Positions 1 to 5,449 of a DNA stretch of 5,569 nt are shown in pieces. The stretch is taken from NCBI GenBank assembly GCA_016763875.1, contig JAESSZ010000491.1, positions 1-5,569 of the forward strand. The letters run 5' to 3'. The stretch comes from Nannocystaceae bacterium. GTDB taxonomy: Bacteria > Myxococcota_A > Polyangia > Nannocystales > Nannocystaceae. A program made the position numbers and the translations under genes. The notes beneath the pieces are model-generated. The model was not told the origin of the DNA and searched no databases. It saw nothing but the letters and a program-made list of their open reading frames with translations. Every line of letters begins with the position of its first letter. Position 1 is the first letter of the stretch.

Positions 1-253
1 CGCGGGAAGGTACGCCATGGCAGCAGCCGGCCAGGAAACTGCCGCTGCGCAGCACGATGATACCCGCCGCAACGACGAACGCCAGCACGTCGGTTGCCGC
101 CGCTGGTCCCAACCCCCCGAGCCAGCAGAGCCCGGCATAGACAGGCGCGACAAACACGGTGAGATCGATCAGCAGCTTTCGCCGACTGCCCGGGATCATG
201 CGGCGCTTCAGCGGCATGTACAGCCGGAGGTACGCAACGATCGCCGCCACCAT
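1..253 (-). CDS. Partial Lgt-like (prolipoprotein diacylglyceryl transferase family) membrane protein, N-terminal part
   Basis: The reading frame begins at an ATG (253-251) and is open for 84 codons to the left edge. The visible part is strongly hydrophobic, with probable membrane segments at residues 2-14, 29-47 and 53-69 and a basic loop at 17-26. Residues 69-80 read RSGSFLAGCCHG, very close to the GRxGCFLAGCCYG signature of Lgt-family proteins. Lgt transfers diacylglyceryl from phosphatidylglycerol to the lipobox cysteine of prolipoproteins in the inner membrane. The first Gly of the motif is Leu here and the usual Cys before Phe is Ser, so it may be a divergent paralogue rather than the housekeeping enzyme. 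The catalytic C-terminal half lies outside the window. No Shine-Dalgarno sequence precedes the ATG. An in-frame TAG sits at 269-271, and the codons upstream of it are also hydrophobic, so the gene may once have begun further upstream. Membrane protein is confident; Lgt family is likely. Confidence 0.62.
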   Translation of the reverse strand, partial: MVAAIVAYLRLYMPLKRRMIPGSRRKLLIDLTVFVAPVYAGLCWLGGLGPAAATDVLAFVVAAGIIVLRSGSFLAGCCHGVPSR

Positions 254-268
254 CGCGAGCGGAGCGAT

Positions 269-325
269 CTAGCCGCGACTCGCTATGGCCGCGACGACGG
301 GCAGAACGAGCATGGCCACCCCCAT
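269..325 (-). pseudogene. Possible upstream exon-like remnant of the Lgt-like gene, closed by an in-frame amber codon
   Basis: From an ATG at 325-323 the minus strand encodes MGVAMLVLPVVAAIASRG and then TAG at 271-269. The next codons, in the same frame, read IAPLAMVAAIVAYLRLY and are the start of the Lgt-like protein. Together the two pieces would form a natural first membrane hairpin. Either the TAG is a recent nonsense mutation or sequence error and the real gene starts at 325 or earlier, or the hydrophobic run is a coincidence and the gene starts at 253. Nothing in the sequence settles this; no ribosome binding site is visible before either ATG. Confidence 0.25.
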
Positions 326-607
326 GACGCGGCGTGCGGCCGGATCCTGTTTGCCTTGGCCCAGACCGCGACAGGGAGCACGGTTCGGTCGAGCGCTCGG
401 TTGCACCCGTTGGCGACCAGCGACATAGGGTCCGTAGTGCAGGATTGGATCGCATGGGTCATTGTTTGTAATGCCCCGCGTGAGCGGCTTTGGATCACTT
501 CTTGTTGCGGTCTCCCGCTCGGCCACGCAATGCGAAACCCCGCTTGGCACGGCGGCGCAAGCAGGGTCTCGTTGCTGCACTGTGCAGCCGATAAAGTCAT
601 GGCCCGG

Positions 608-697
608 CTAGCAACCCGACGGCGTGGGGCCAATCCCTCCTACTTGGGCGCCAAGGAAGGAAAAACAGGAAAACACGGTGTTGATGATCGCGATCAT
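608..697 (-). CDS. Possible 29-residue hydrophobic small protein
   Basis: An ATG at 697-695 opens a 29-codon frame ending in TAG at 610-608. The peptide starts MIAIINTVFSCFSFLGA and ends in a Gly/Pro-rich tail with a terminal Cys. The ATG follows a purine-rich stretch (GAAAGAAAACGAACA) that could act as a weak ribosome binding site, and the region is poorer in GC than its surroundings. It lies between the sigma factor and the Lgt-like gene in the same orientation. No family is recognised. A longer in-frame start exists at 796, but its extra residues look like random Arg/Pro/Thr-rich sequence. The start codon lies within a palindrome, so the plus strand also begins with MIAII (ATG at 684, stop at 837-839); only one, or neither, need be real. 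Confidence 0.2.
   Translation of the reverse strand: MIAIINTVFSCFSFLGAQVGGIGPTPSGC
684..697. repeat. 14-bp perfect palindrome ATGATCGCGATCAT
   Basis: The sequence equals its own reverse complement over 14 bases and sits in an AT-richer island upstream of the Lgt-like gene and downstream of the sigma gene. Perfect dyads of this length in non-coding DNA are often operators for dimeric regulators. There is no promoter clear enough to assign it to a gene, so the operator role is inference. Confidence 0.35.
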
Positions 698-868
698 TGT
701 TCGTTTTCTTTCGAGAGTGAGTGGGGCCGGATGGGGCCGAGTTCGCTGTGTTCTCGGCTTCATATGGGGAGCCCGTCTCGGCGTCGAACCGATCACGCCT
801 TTGTATGATTTTCTTCTGCGAGGCCGTGGTCAGACTTGATGGAAAGCCTGCCGTGTCCCGTGAGTGCT

Positions 869-1453
869 TTACTTCGGGCGGTCGCGCAGGCCCGCGGCCC
901 AGCGCTCCAGGTTGGCAACGGTCGAATGCAGCCGGTCTGGGGAGTCGGCCAGCTCGGCGAGCTTCGCGTCCAAGCGCTCGCGAGCGCGCCGTAGCCGACT
1001 CTTCGCCGTGCCCTCAGGGATCCCGAGCACTGACGCTGTCTCCGCGGCGGTGAGTTTTTCCCAGTAGCTGAGCTCAAGCACGATCTGAAGGTCGAGTGGG
1101 ATCTGCCGTAGGCCTTCGAGCAGCAAGCGTTGCTCCTCGTGCTGCGCGATGAACTGGCTCGGCGTCGGGTCCAGGTCGCAGATCGAGTCATTGTCGGCAT
1201 CGAAGGGCGTCTCACGCTGGGATTTGCGTCGGTAGTAGTGCAGTAGCTCGAAACGGGCGATCCCAAAGACGAACGCACGAAAACTAGCCGCATCGCGAAG
1301 TTGGCCGACCTTCTCGAGGCACGCGGCGAACGTGGCCTGCACGAGATCACCAGCGTCTGCGGTGCCCTTGTTCGAGAAGAATCGAGCGACCCGGTCGTAG
1401 TAGCGGGCGAACAACGCCTCGCCGCACGCGGCATCACCCGCGCGCCACTTCAT
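869..1453 (-). CDS. ECF-family RNA polymerase sigma factor (sigma-70 family)
   Basis: A 194-residue protein of the extracytoplasmic-function class, which directs RNA polymerase to a specific promoter set. Region 2 spans about residues 13-80 (LFARYYDRVARFF, then DLVQATFAACLEKV and SFRAFVFGIARFELLHYYRRK), including the DLVQ core-binding element and the aromatic-rich -10 melting segment. An acidic linker (about 83-105) follows. Region 4 spans about 107-162, with a helix-turn-helix in TAAETASVLGIPEGTAKSRL followed by RRARERL, which reads the -35 element. A short helical tail of about 30 residues ends the protein. The stated start is the ATG at 1453, but family members usually have a few more residues (xDDxxLLxxWRAGD). 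Such a sequence is present just upstream from a GTG at 1478, one base out of frame: removing one of the two Gs at 1461-1462 gives VPTDDALLMKWRAGD. No anti-sigma gene is adjacent. The closest downstream gene is Lgt-like, more than 600 bp away. Family assignment is secure; the start and regulon are not. Confidence 0.93.
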   Translation of the reverse strand: MKWRAGDAACGEALFARYYDRVARFFSNKGTADAGDLVQATFAACLEKVGQLRDAASFRAFVFGIARFELLHYYRRKSQRETPFDADNDSICDLDPTPSQFIAQHEEQRLLLEGLRQIPLDLQIVLELSYWEKLTAAETASVLGIPEGTAKSRLRRARERLDAKLAELADSPDRLHSTVANLERWAAGLRDRPK

Positions 1454-1484
1454 CAGCAGCGGCGTCGTCCGTGGGCACGGGTCG

Positions 1485-1493
1485 ATCGTAGCA
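1485..1493 (-). promoter_or_regulatory. Candidate extended -10 element (TGCTACGAT) for a leaderless sigma factor transcript
   Basis: On the minus strand TGC-TACGAT lies six bases before a GTG at 1478-1476. That spacing would put the transcription start at or next to the GTG, giving a leaderless mRNA, which would fit the lack of a Shine-Dalgarno sequence. No good -35 hexamer is visible about 17 bases further upstream, though an extended -10 can work without one. This is suggestive only. Confidence 0.3.
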
Positions 1494-1742
1494 GATGCGA
1501 AGCACGGGGCGTGCGAGCGACTGCGAGACGATTCGGGCTCTCGAGCGTGCGCATCGCTGTTTCACAAGAAGCCAGTGTAGTCCCCCGACCAGTCCCCCCA
1601 TAGACAGGCAGAACTCCGAGCGCGGTGGTCTGCGCCGCAACTACCCGCATTTGCGAACCGGCCCCGGTCGACAACCGCACGCGTTGCTCCGCCGCGTCTC
1701 TGTAGCCTGCTCAACGCATTGCTTTTCTCAGCCCCCGTCTAG

Positions 1743-1777
1743 CCACGGCCTTGCACCCGTCGATATCCAAGCCGTGG
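1743..1777. terminator. Candidate hairpin terminator downstream of the SPFH gene
   Basis: Arms CCACGGCCTTG (1743-1753) and CAAGCCGTGG (1768-1777) pair over ten base pairs with one bulged base and a 14-nt loop. It lies 43 bases past the stop of the SPFH gene. There is no T-run on either side, so it is not a canonical intrinsic terminator; it could also be an mRNA-stabilising stem. Confidence 0.35.
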
Positions 1778-1820
1778 TCATCTAATCGACGCGCTACGCC
1801 CGAATTCAAACCGGTCGACG

Positions 1821-2345
1821 CTAGCGGCCGCCCAGCGTCGTGAAGCCTTCGAACCGGACCCCGAGTTCGGTCCACCGGTTGTTGATCGCGGCGGCGATCG
1901 CCGGGGTGGCTGCGGCAAGCGTCTCGGCGTTGGCGGGCGTGGCCCCCAGCGCGTCGCCGATAGCCGACATGACCGCGCGATTGAAGTCGAGCGCCGGGGC
2001 GTCCGCGAACCCTCGCTCAATCGCCATCGGCACCAGCAGATGAGGCGCCGTCACGCGGTATGTGTACTCGCCAAACACCCTCGCCCGAAGCACAGTCCCG
2101 CCGACCTTGTTGCCCGCGACCGATTGACCGCTGCAGAACCACAAGTCGACCCCGGCTGGGATCTGTGGGGGCAGCTGGTGCTGCCCTGGGGAGAAAATAC
2201 CCAACACCGTCCTATCTTGCAGGGATACGCAACTGTCTCCGTCGGCCACAGTGAGGCGCGCGCTCGGTTGCGGCGTGGATGGCCAGCGAAATAGTGGTCC
2301 GGAGGTGCCGGCAGGTCGGTGGATCTGTGGTGTGTCGCCCATCAT
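1821..2345 (-). CDS. Compact SPFH-domain (stomatin/prohibitin/flotillin-like fold) protein
   Basis: A 174-residue protein. Residues 18-22 (LFRWP) are followed by a segment that fits the start of the soluble SPFH family often annotated as virion core protein-like: RLTVADGDSCVSLQDRTVLG (about 30-49), then IFSPGQHQLPPQIP (50-63), matching the pattern in which an exposed residue stretch ends in GPGxHxL. Next comes VLRARVFGEYTYRVTAP (85-101), the family's vRafGtYsyrItdP element, and a helical part from about 117 that ends with RWTELGVRFEGFTTL (157-171), the usual closing beta element. SPFH proteins form oligomeric scaffolds, mostly at membranes. There is no signal peptide or membrane helix. The protein stops at the end of the SPFH core; usual relatives are about 300-400 residues with a helical or zinc-ribbon tail. 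It also lacks part of the middle of the domain, so it is a minimal version. An in-frame TGA at 2361-2363 limits the start, making ATG 2345 (or the adjacent ATG 2342) the likely one. Family call is by motif pattern only. Confidence 0.7.
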   Translation of the reverse strand: MMGDTPQIHRPAGTSGPLFRWPSTPQPSARLTVADGDSCVSLQDRTVLGIFSPGQHQLPPQIPAGVDLWFCSGQSVAGNKVGGTVLRARVFGEYTYRVTAPHLLVPMAIERGFADAPALDFNRAVMSAIGDALGATPANAETLAAATPAIAAAINNRWTELGVRFEGFTTLGGR

Positions 2346-2445
2346 CGGGACACGATGGAGTCAGCACGACGCAGATGTGACCGGCCCCCGCGCCATCATG
2401 TGCAACCTCTCGCTACGAGGACCAACAAGAGCGCTAGTTCTTGCT

Positions 2446-2486
2446 CGGCATCCCAGATACGCCCGGCATCCCAGGTACGCCCGGCA
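2446..2486. repeat. 18-bp tandem repeat, two copies plus a 5-base start of a third
   Basis: Unit 1 is CGGCATCCCAGATACGCC (2446-2463). Unit 2 (2464-2481) differs only by A to G at position 12. CGGCA then begins again at 2482. The period is a multiple of three, so several frames read a repeated hexapeptide, but no gene is supported here. It may be replication slippage or a regulator-binding repeat. Confidence 0.6.
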
Positions 2487-2632
2487 GATCGCCCAGAAAA
2501 CAGCCACGACTCCAAGCGCGTCGCCATGGACACCAGCGCGTCTGGCGAACGCTCGTATCCACAAGACCGCCACGGTACCCCCTGTCCAGCCGCCGTGCTC
2601 TGCGTACAGGCGGTCCGACTGGGTAGTTTTCC

Positions 2633-2648
2633 GCGTCCGATAGGACGC
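2633..2648. repeat. Tight inverted repeat GCGTCC-GATA-GGACGC
   Basis: Perfect 6-bp arms enclose a GATA tetraloop, 73 bases before the GTG of the HpnC-like gene. CCGATAGG occurs at 2637-2644 and CCGATAGG again at 2648-2655, giving a direct repeat 11 bases apart (about one helical turn). It could be an operator or an RNA hairpin; there is no T-run, so a terminator is unlikely. Confidence 0.3.
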
Positions 2649-2721
2649 CGATAGGTCCCGCCAACCGACCGCTCGAGCAGTTTCGCATGGCAGAGCCCGG
2701 ATACCGCCGCAGACTCTCAAT

Positions 2722-3615
2722 GTGACCACGGGTGGCATTGGCAAGAGGGCAAGTGCGCATCAACTCGGTGTCGGCGCCCAGCGCGTGCTGCAAAGCCACC
2801 CTTGGCTGTGGCAGCGAGCGGAGGTGCTGGTCGCCTTTGCGCACCACGGACACGGTCTGGCGATCGCCCCTGGCACCACCGCTCAGCGTTGCGCGAAACT
2901 AGACCGCTACGAGTCGGAGCTTCTCGACGCCTTCCATGGCCAAGCGAAGCAACCAATGTTCGTACGCTTGGCGGCGACCGTGCGACGGCATGAGATCCCG
3001 ATCACGCCGCTGACGGACCTGGTGATGTCGTTCCGCATCGAGGCGGCCGCGATCGAGTTCCGAGATTTTTCGACGCTTGAGGACTACTGCCGGTTGTCAG
3101 CGGCATCGGCGGGCAGGCTGATTCTACGGGTCGCGGGCGAGCAGAGGCTGGCGTGCATCGCTCGCTGCGATGAGCTCGCGGTCGCCGTCCGACTGGTGGA
3201 CATGATCGTCGACCTCGGTCGTGACGCGCGGCGCGGACGTGTGTGGGTCCCACGCTCTGAGCTGCGCGCGTTTGGTGTCGACACTCATGACCTGATCAGT
3301 GGTGACGGTCCTGAGTGCGAGGAACTCGTTGCGTTCCTGGTTGCTCGTGCACGGGCTTGGCTCGCACGCGCCCGTCCCCTGGAGCGCCACACCCAGGGAG
3401 CTCTGCGTGGGGTGCTCGCGACAATCCACGAAGGGTCGCGGCGCCGTCTCGACGACATCGAGCGCAGGGCCCTCGACCCATTCGCGGCTCAGGGCGAGGG
3501 GCAAGACACTTCGTACTTCACCCACCGTCGCAGTGATGCGTCGTGTTGCTGGAGTGCCGAGGCGATGTCATCAGAGAGCTGCTGTGGCGCGGGCATGGTC
3601 ATGCGAATCGCGTAG
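2722..3615 (+). CDS. HpnC-like squalene/phytoene synthase homologue lacking the first Asp-rich motif; probably inactive or re-purposed
   Basis: A 297-residue reading frame from GTG 2722; the frame is open upstream to a TAG at 2641 but offers no ATG/GTG/TTG. Residues 36-254 follow the trans-isoprenyl diphosphate synthase fold seen in HpnC/HpnD/CrtB, which condense two farnesyl (or geranylgeranyl) diphosphates head to head. Landmarks: LVAFAHH...LAIAPGTT (36-53), KLDRYESEL (59-67), PLTDLVMSFRIEA (96-108), DYCRLSAASAGRLILRVAG (121-139), the second Asp-rich motif DLGRDARRGRVWVPRSEL (164-181, D164 and D168 kept) and FLVARARAWLARARPL (205-220). The first motif, normally like HADDLADE, reads HGHGLAIA (42-49), so every acidic Mg-diphosphate ligand there is gone; a conserved Asp in the middle is Glu107. 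The N-terminal segment (1-30) is also unlike the family's ENFPVAS region. Codons after about 255 are antisense to the neighbouring HTTM gene, so the tail may be read-through past a lost stop. Homology is likely, enzyme activity doubtful; decaying gene or non-catalytic paralogue. Confidence 0.72.
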   Translation: MTTGGIGKRASAHQLGVGAQRVLQSHPWLWQRAEVLVAFAHHGHGLAIAPGTTAQRCAKLDRYESELLDAFHGQAKQPMFVRLAATVRRHEIPITPLTDLVMSFRIEAAAIEFRDFSTLEDYCRLSAASAGRLILRVAGEQRLACIARCDELAVAVRLVDMIVDLGRDARRGRVWVPRSELRAFGVDTHDLISGDGPECEELVAFLVARARAWLARARPLERHTQGALRGVLATIHEGSRRRLDDIERRALDPFAAQGEGQDTSYFTHRRSDASCCWSAEAMSSESCCGAGMVMRIA

Positions 3616-5321
3616 ATCCGCACGGCAACGTCACCCGGGACCGTGTGCGCGAACCGTCGACAGAGCCATTGCGCGTGCCAGACCCGATATCGCTGCCCGC
3701 GGCCCCCGAGGCGCCGCCGTATCTTCTCGCGCTTGTCCCGACCCCAGGCGGATGACCGCAGCTCTGGGTCGACGATCCCTGGCCCTAGACTGTGCTCCCG
3801 TCCCGCAGTGTCGACCAGCACGGCCTCCACATCGAAGATGTGGCGCGAGCCGTTGGGGGCAAACATGCGCCACACCTGAAACCCTGTCGTCCAGTCTAGC
3901 CAGAGGTCCAGCGGTTGCTCGATCGTTTTCCGCCAGGCGGGCATCACTTTGTCCCCGGGCAGCTGGGCCGCTGCGACCGCGATGATATGCAAGCCGCACA
4001 GCACCGCCACCGCACGACGGCGAAACGGCGAGTCTGAGGATGACGCGACGGGCTCGGAGGCGTCGACTTGTTGCGGGGCCTCTTGCGGGCCAGCACGCAG
4101 ACCGCGAGGTGCCAACGCGCGCACGCCCACCCCGCGGGCCCAGGCCATGACGCGCCCGATCTCCTTCCCATCCACGAATAAGATCGCAGTCGACATCGTG
4201 AGTCCGGTAAACCATCCGATCTCGAAGACCACGAACAGTTGAAACCCAAACACGAACAACAACGTTCCCCACAGCAGGCGGCCGGTGGCAAACGCGAGGA
4301 GTCTGGGTGGTATCCGGCGCGCCACGCCGAGCAGTGCCGGCCCTATCGCGATCAAGACGCCTGCGAAGACAACGGCGACAAATGGCAGGTGACCGCGTGT
4401 TTGCGGGGGGAAGCGAAGCGTTGCGAGCACAACGATATTGCTACCCAGCATGACGCGGATACCGCGCGAGACCCACCGTGCCCCGCCGCTGAGCTTCGGC
4501 AACGGAGACGTCGCCGCCACACGCAGCACCACCCCAACCAACGCGAGCGGAAACAAGACCTCGAACCCGTGCCCCACCCAGGTCATCCACCGAAACAGGT
4601 TCGTTCCCAGCAGCGCAGAGACCTCCCAACGGGTGGACGGCAGCAAGTTCGGTCCGAAATGCGGGTGGTTGAACAGGTAGTAGACCATGTCGCCGCGGCG
4701 CCACATGTCCCCGTACTTGGCCAGCCCGTTGACGCACAGCACCGCCAGCAGCTGCAGCAACATCAGCATGCGAGGCCACGCTGGTATCGCACGTAGCGCG
4801 AGCGTCTGCGGCGAGCGACGCCGCCGCCGCCATGCATCAAAACCGTAGGCCTCACCGCAACGCGACAGACACAAGTAGAACAAGAAGCTCGTGAACACCT
4901 GCTCGCCACCGAGGTAGATCGCGTTGCGAGTGACCAGCCCGTGAAGCAGGGCCAGCGTGATCCACTTGGTCACGGGCGTCGCCAGTCCGACGGTGAACGC
5001 AAGACAAGCCGCGCCCATCACCCAGACGTAACCACGCACAAACGTCGGCGAGCCGTACTCGTACAGCAGGGACCAGCGTTGGCCCCTCCCGAAACGCGCG
5101 CGCGCTTCTTCGCCCGTCATCAGACCAGCGTCGGAGAACAGGTAGTCGTACAGCGGCGCAAGATCGACGAGCCACGCCAGCAGCAAGGACCCGGTTGCGA
5201 TGCGGAACACCGCAACCGTTCGCGGATCTTCGAGCCGAAACCAGACCGCCCTCAGCCACGTGCGATGCACCACCCACAAGGTGACGAGGAGCGCTATCAA
5301 CGTCCATGCGGCAATGTCCAT
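3489..5321 (-). CDS. HTTM-domain (vitamin K-dependent gamma-carboxylase-like) multi-pass membrane protein
   Basis: A 610-residue protein with about eleven probable membrane segments (near 3-18, 38-53, 97-114, 116-131, 142-154, 183-200, 250-268, 290-301, 311-333, 349-366 and 437-453). The N-terminal half fits the HTTM family: VWFRLEDPRTVAVFRIATGS (26-45) leads into the second helix, followed by a loop with LYDYLFSDAGLMTGEEA and later helices with VNGLAKYGDMWRRGDMVYY. This fold is shared with vitamin K-dependent gamma-carboxylase, but most bacterial members have no known reaction and none is claimed here. A poorly conserved linker (about 386-433, rich in Ala, Pro and Ser) precedes a last helix and a soluble C-terminal part starting at FQVWRMFAPNGSRH (481-494), a WxMFAP motif often found at this place in HTTM proteins. 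The start is fixed at ATG 5321 because a TAA lies seven codons upstream in frame; no ribosome binding site is visible. Its 3' end overlaps the convergent HpnC-like frame by 127 bp. The upstream minus-strand gene ends 128 bp away, so co-transcription is possible. Confidence 0.88.
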   Translation of the reverse strand: MDIAAWTLIALLVTLWVVHRTWLRAVWFRLEDPRTVAVFRIATGSLLLAWLVDLAPLYDYLFSDAGLMTGEEARARFGRGQRWSLLYEYGSPTFVRGYVWVMGAACLAFTVGLATPVTKWITLALLHGLVTRNAIYLGGEQVFTSFLFYLCLSRCGEAYGFDAWRRRRRSPQTLALRAIPAWPRMLMLLQLLAVLCVNGLAKYGDMWRRGDMVYYLFNHPHFGPNLLPSTRWEVSALLGTNLFRWMTWVGHGFEVLFPLALVGVVLRVAATSPLPKLSGGARWVSRGIRVMLGSNIVVLATLRFPPQTRGHLPFVAVVFAGVLIAIGPALLGVARRIPPRLLAFATGRLLWGTLLFVFGFQLFVVFEIGWFTGLTMSTAILFVDGKEIGRVMAWARGVGVRALAPRGLRAGPQEAPQQVDASEPVASSSDSPFRRRAVAVLCGLHIIAVAAAQLPGDKVMPAWRKTIEQPLDLWLDWTTGFQVWRMFAPNGSRHIFDVEAVLVDTAGREHSLGPGIVDPELRSSAWGRDKREKIRRRLGGRGQRYRVWHAQWLCRRFAHTVPGDVAVRIYAIRMTMPAPQQLSDDIASALQQHDASLRRWVKYEVSCPSP

Positions 5322-5449
5322 CGTGGCGGCGGGCCCAGGTTACGCGGCCGAGAGTAGCCCGCTGGCCAAGCCGAGGTAGATCTTGCGTTCCTGCGGTGGC
5401 CACGCGCACCGGGACCGACACGGGCCGCGCCTCAACGCTCGCGCTCGGT

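Larger units (their letters stand above)
254..868. other. Long gap between sigma factor gene and Lgt-like gene
   Basis: This 615-bp stretch has open frames on both strands, but their translations are rich in Arg, Cys, His and Pro with no recognisable domain, and they look like chance frames of GC-rich DNA. Three things stand out: an AT-richer island around 650-715 with a perfect palindrome, a possible 29-codon minus-strand ORF (608-697), and an 18-codon hydrophobic run (325-272, minus) that ends at a TAG in frame with the Lgt-like gene. No convincing terminator follows the sigma gene. Confidence 0.5.
1454..1820. other. Intergenic region between SPFH gene and sigma factor gene
   Basis: This stretch contains the probable true 5' end and promoter of the sigma factor (1454-1493) and a hairpin at 1743-1777. 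The rest shows only short frames whose translations lack any recognisable domain. Two near-identical C-runs (AGTCCCC at about 1578 and 1591) are noted but have no assigned role. Confidence 0.55.
2346..2721. other. Divergent intergenic region between SPFH gene and HpnC-like gene
   Basis: The two genes are transcribed away from this 376-bp region, so promoters for both should lie here, but no clear -35/-10 pair could be identified. It holds an 18-bp tandem repeat (2446-2481) and a 6-bp stem with a GATA loop (2633-2648). Frames crossing it are low-complexity and have no recognisable domain. Confidence 0.5.

Noticed and set aside
17..808. 263-codon plus-strand open frame
   Set aside because: Its first part is antisense to the Lgt-like membrane protein and the translation is Arg/His/Asp-rich with no domain; long chance frames are common in GC-rich DNA.
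2361..2744. 127-codon minus-strand frame just upstream of, and in frame with, the SPFH gene
   Set aside because: No recognisable domain; it reads through the 18-bp repeat and ends in a stop before the SPFH start. The hydrophobic part is short and composition-driven.
2434..2853. Collagen-like Gly-X-Y run (GVPGMPGVSGMP) on the minus strand
   Set aside because: It is produced by just two copies of an 18-bp repeat in a frame with no other protein-like features and antisense to the HpnC-like gene start.
3299..3985. 228-codon plus-strand frame
   Set aside because: Largely antisense to the well-supported HTTM gene and the 3' part of the HpnC-like gene; Arg/Ser/Pro-rich with no domain.
4239..4796. 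185-codon plus-strand Gln/Arg/His-rich frame
   Set aside because: Exactly antisense to HTTM membrane helices; a mirror of Leu/Val/Cys-rich codons.
5340..5400. Short minus-strand frame ending PPQERKIYLGLASGLLSAA before the HTTM start
   Set aside because: The last 19 codons look protein-like, but upstream the frame turns Arg/Cys-rich without a plausible start, and the neighbouring gene already ends in another frame at 5450.
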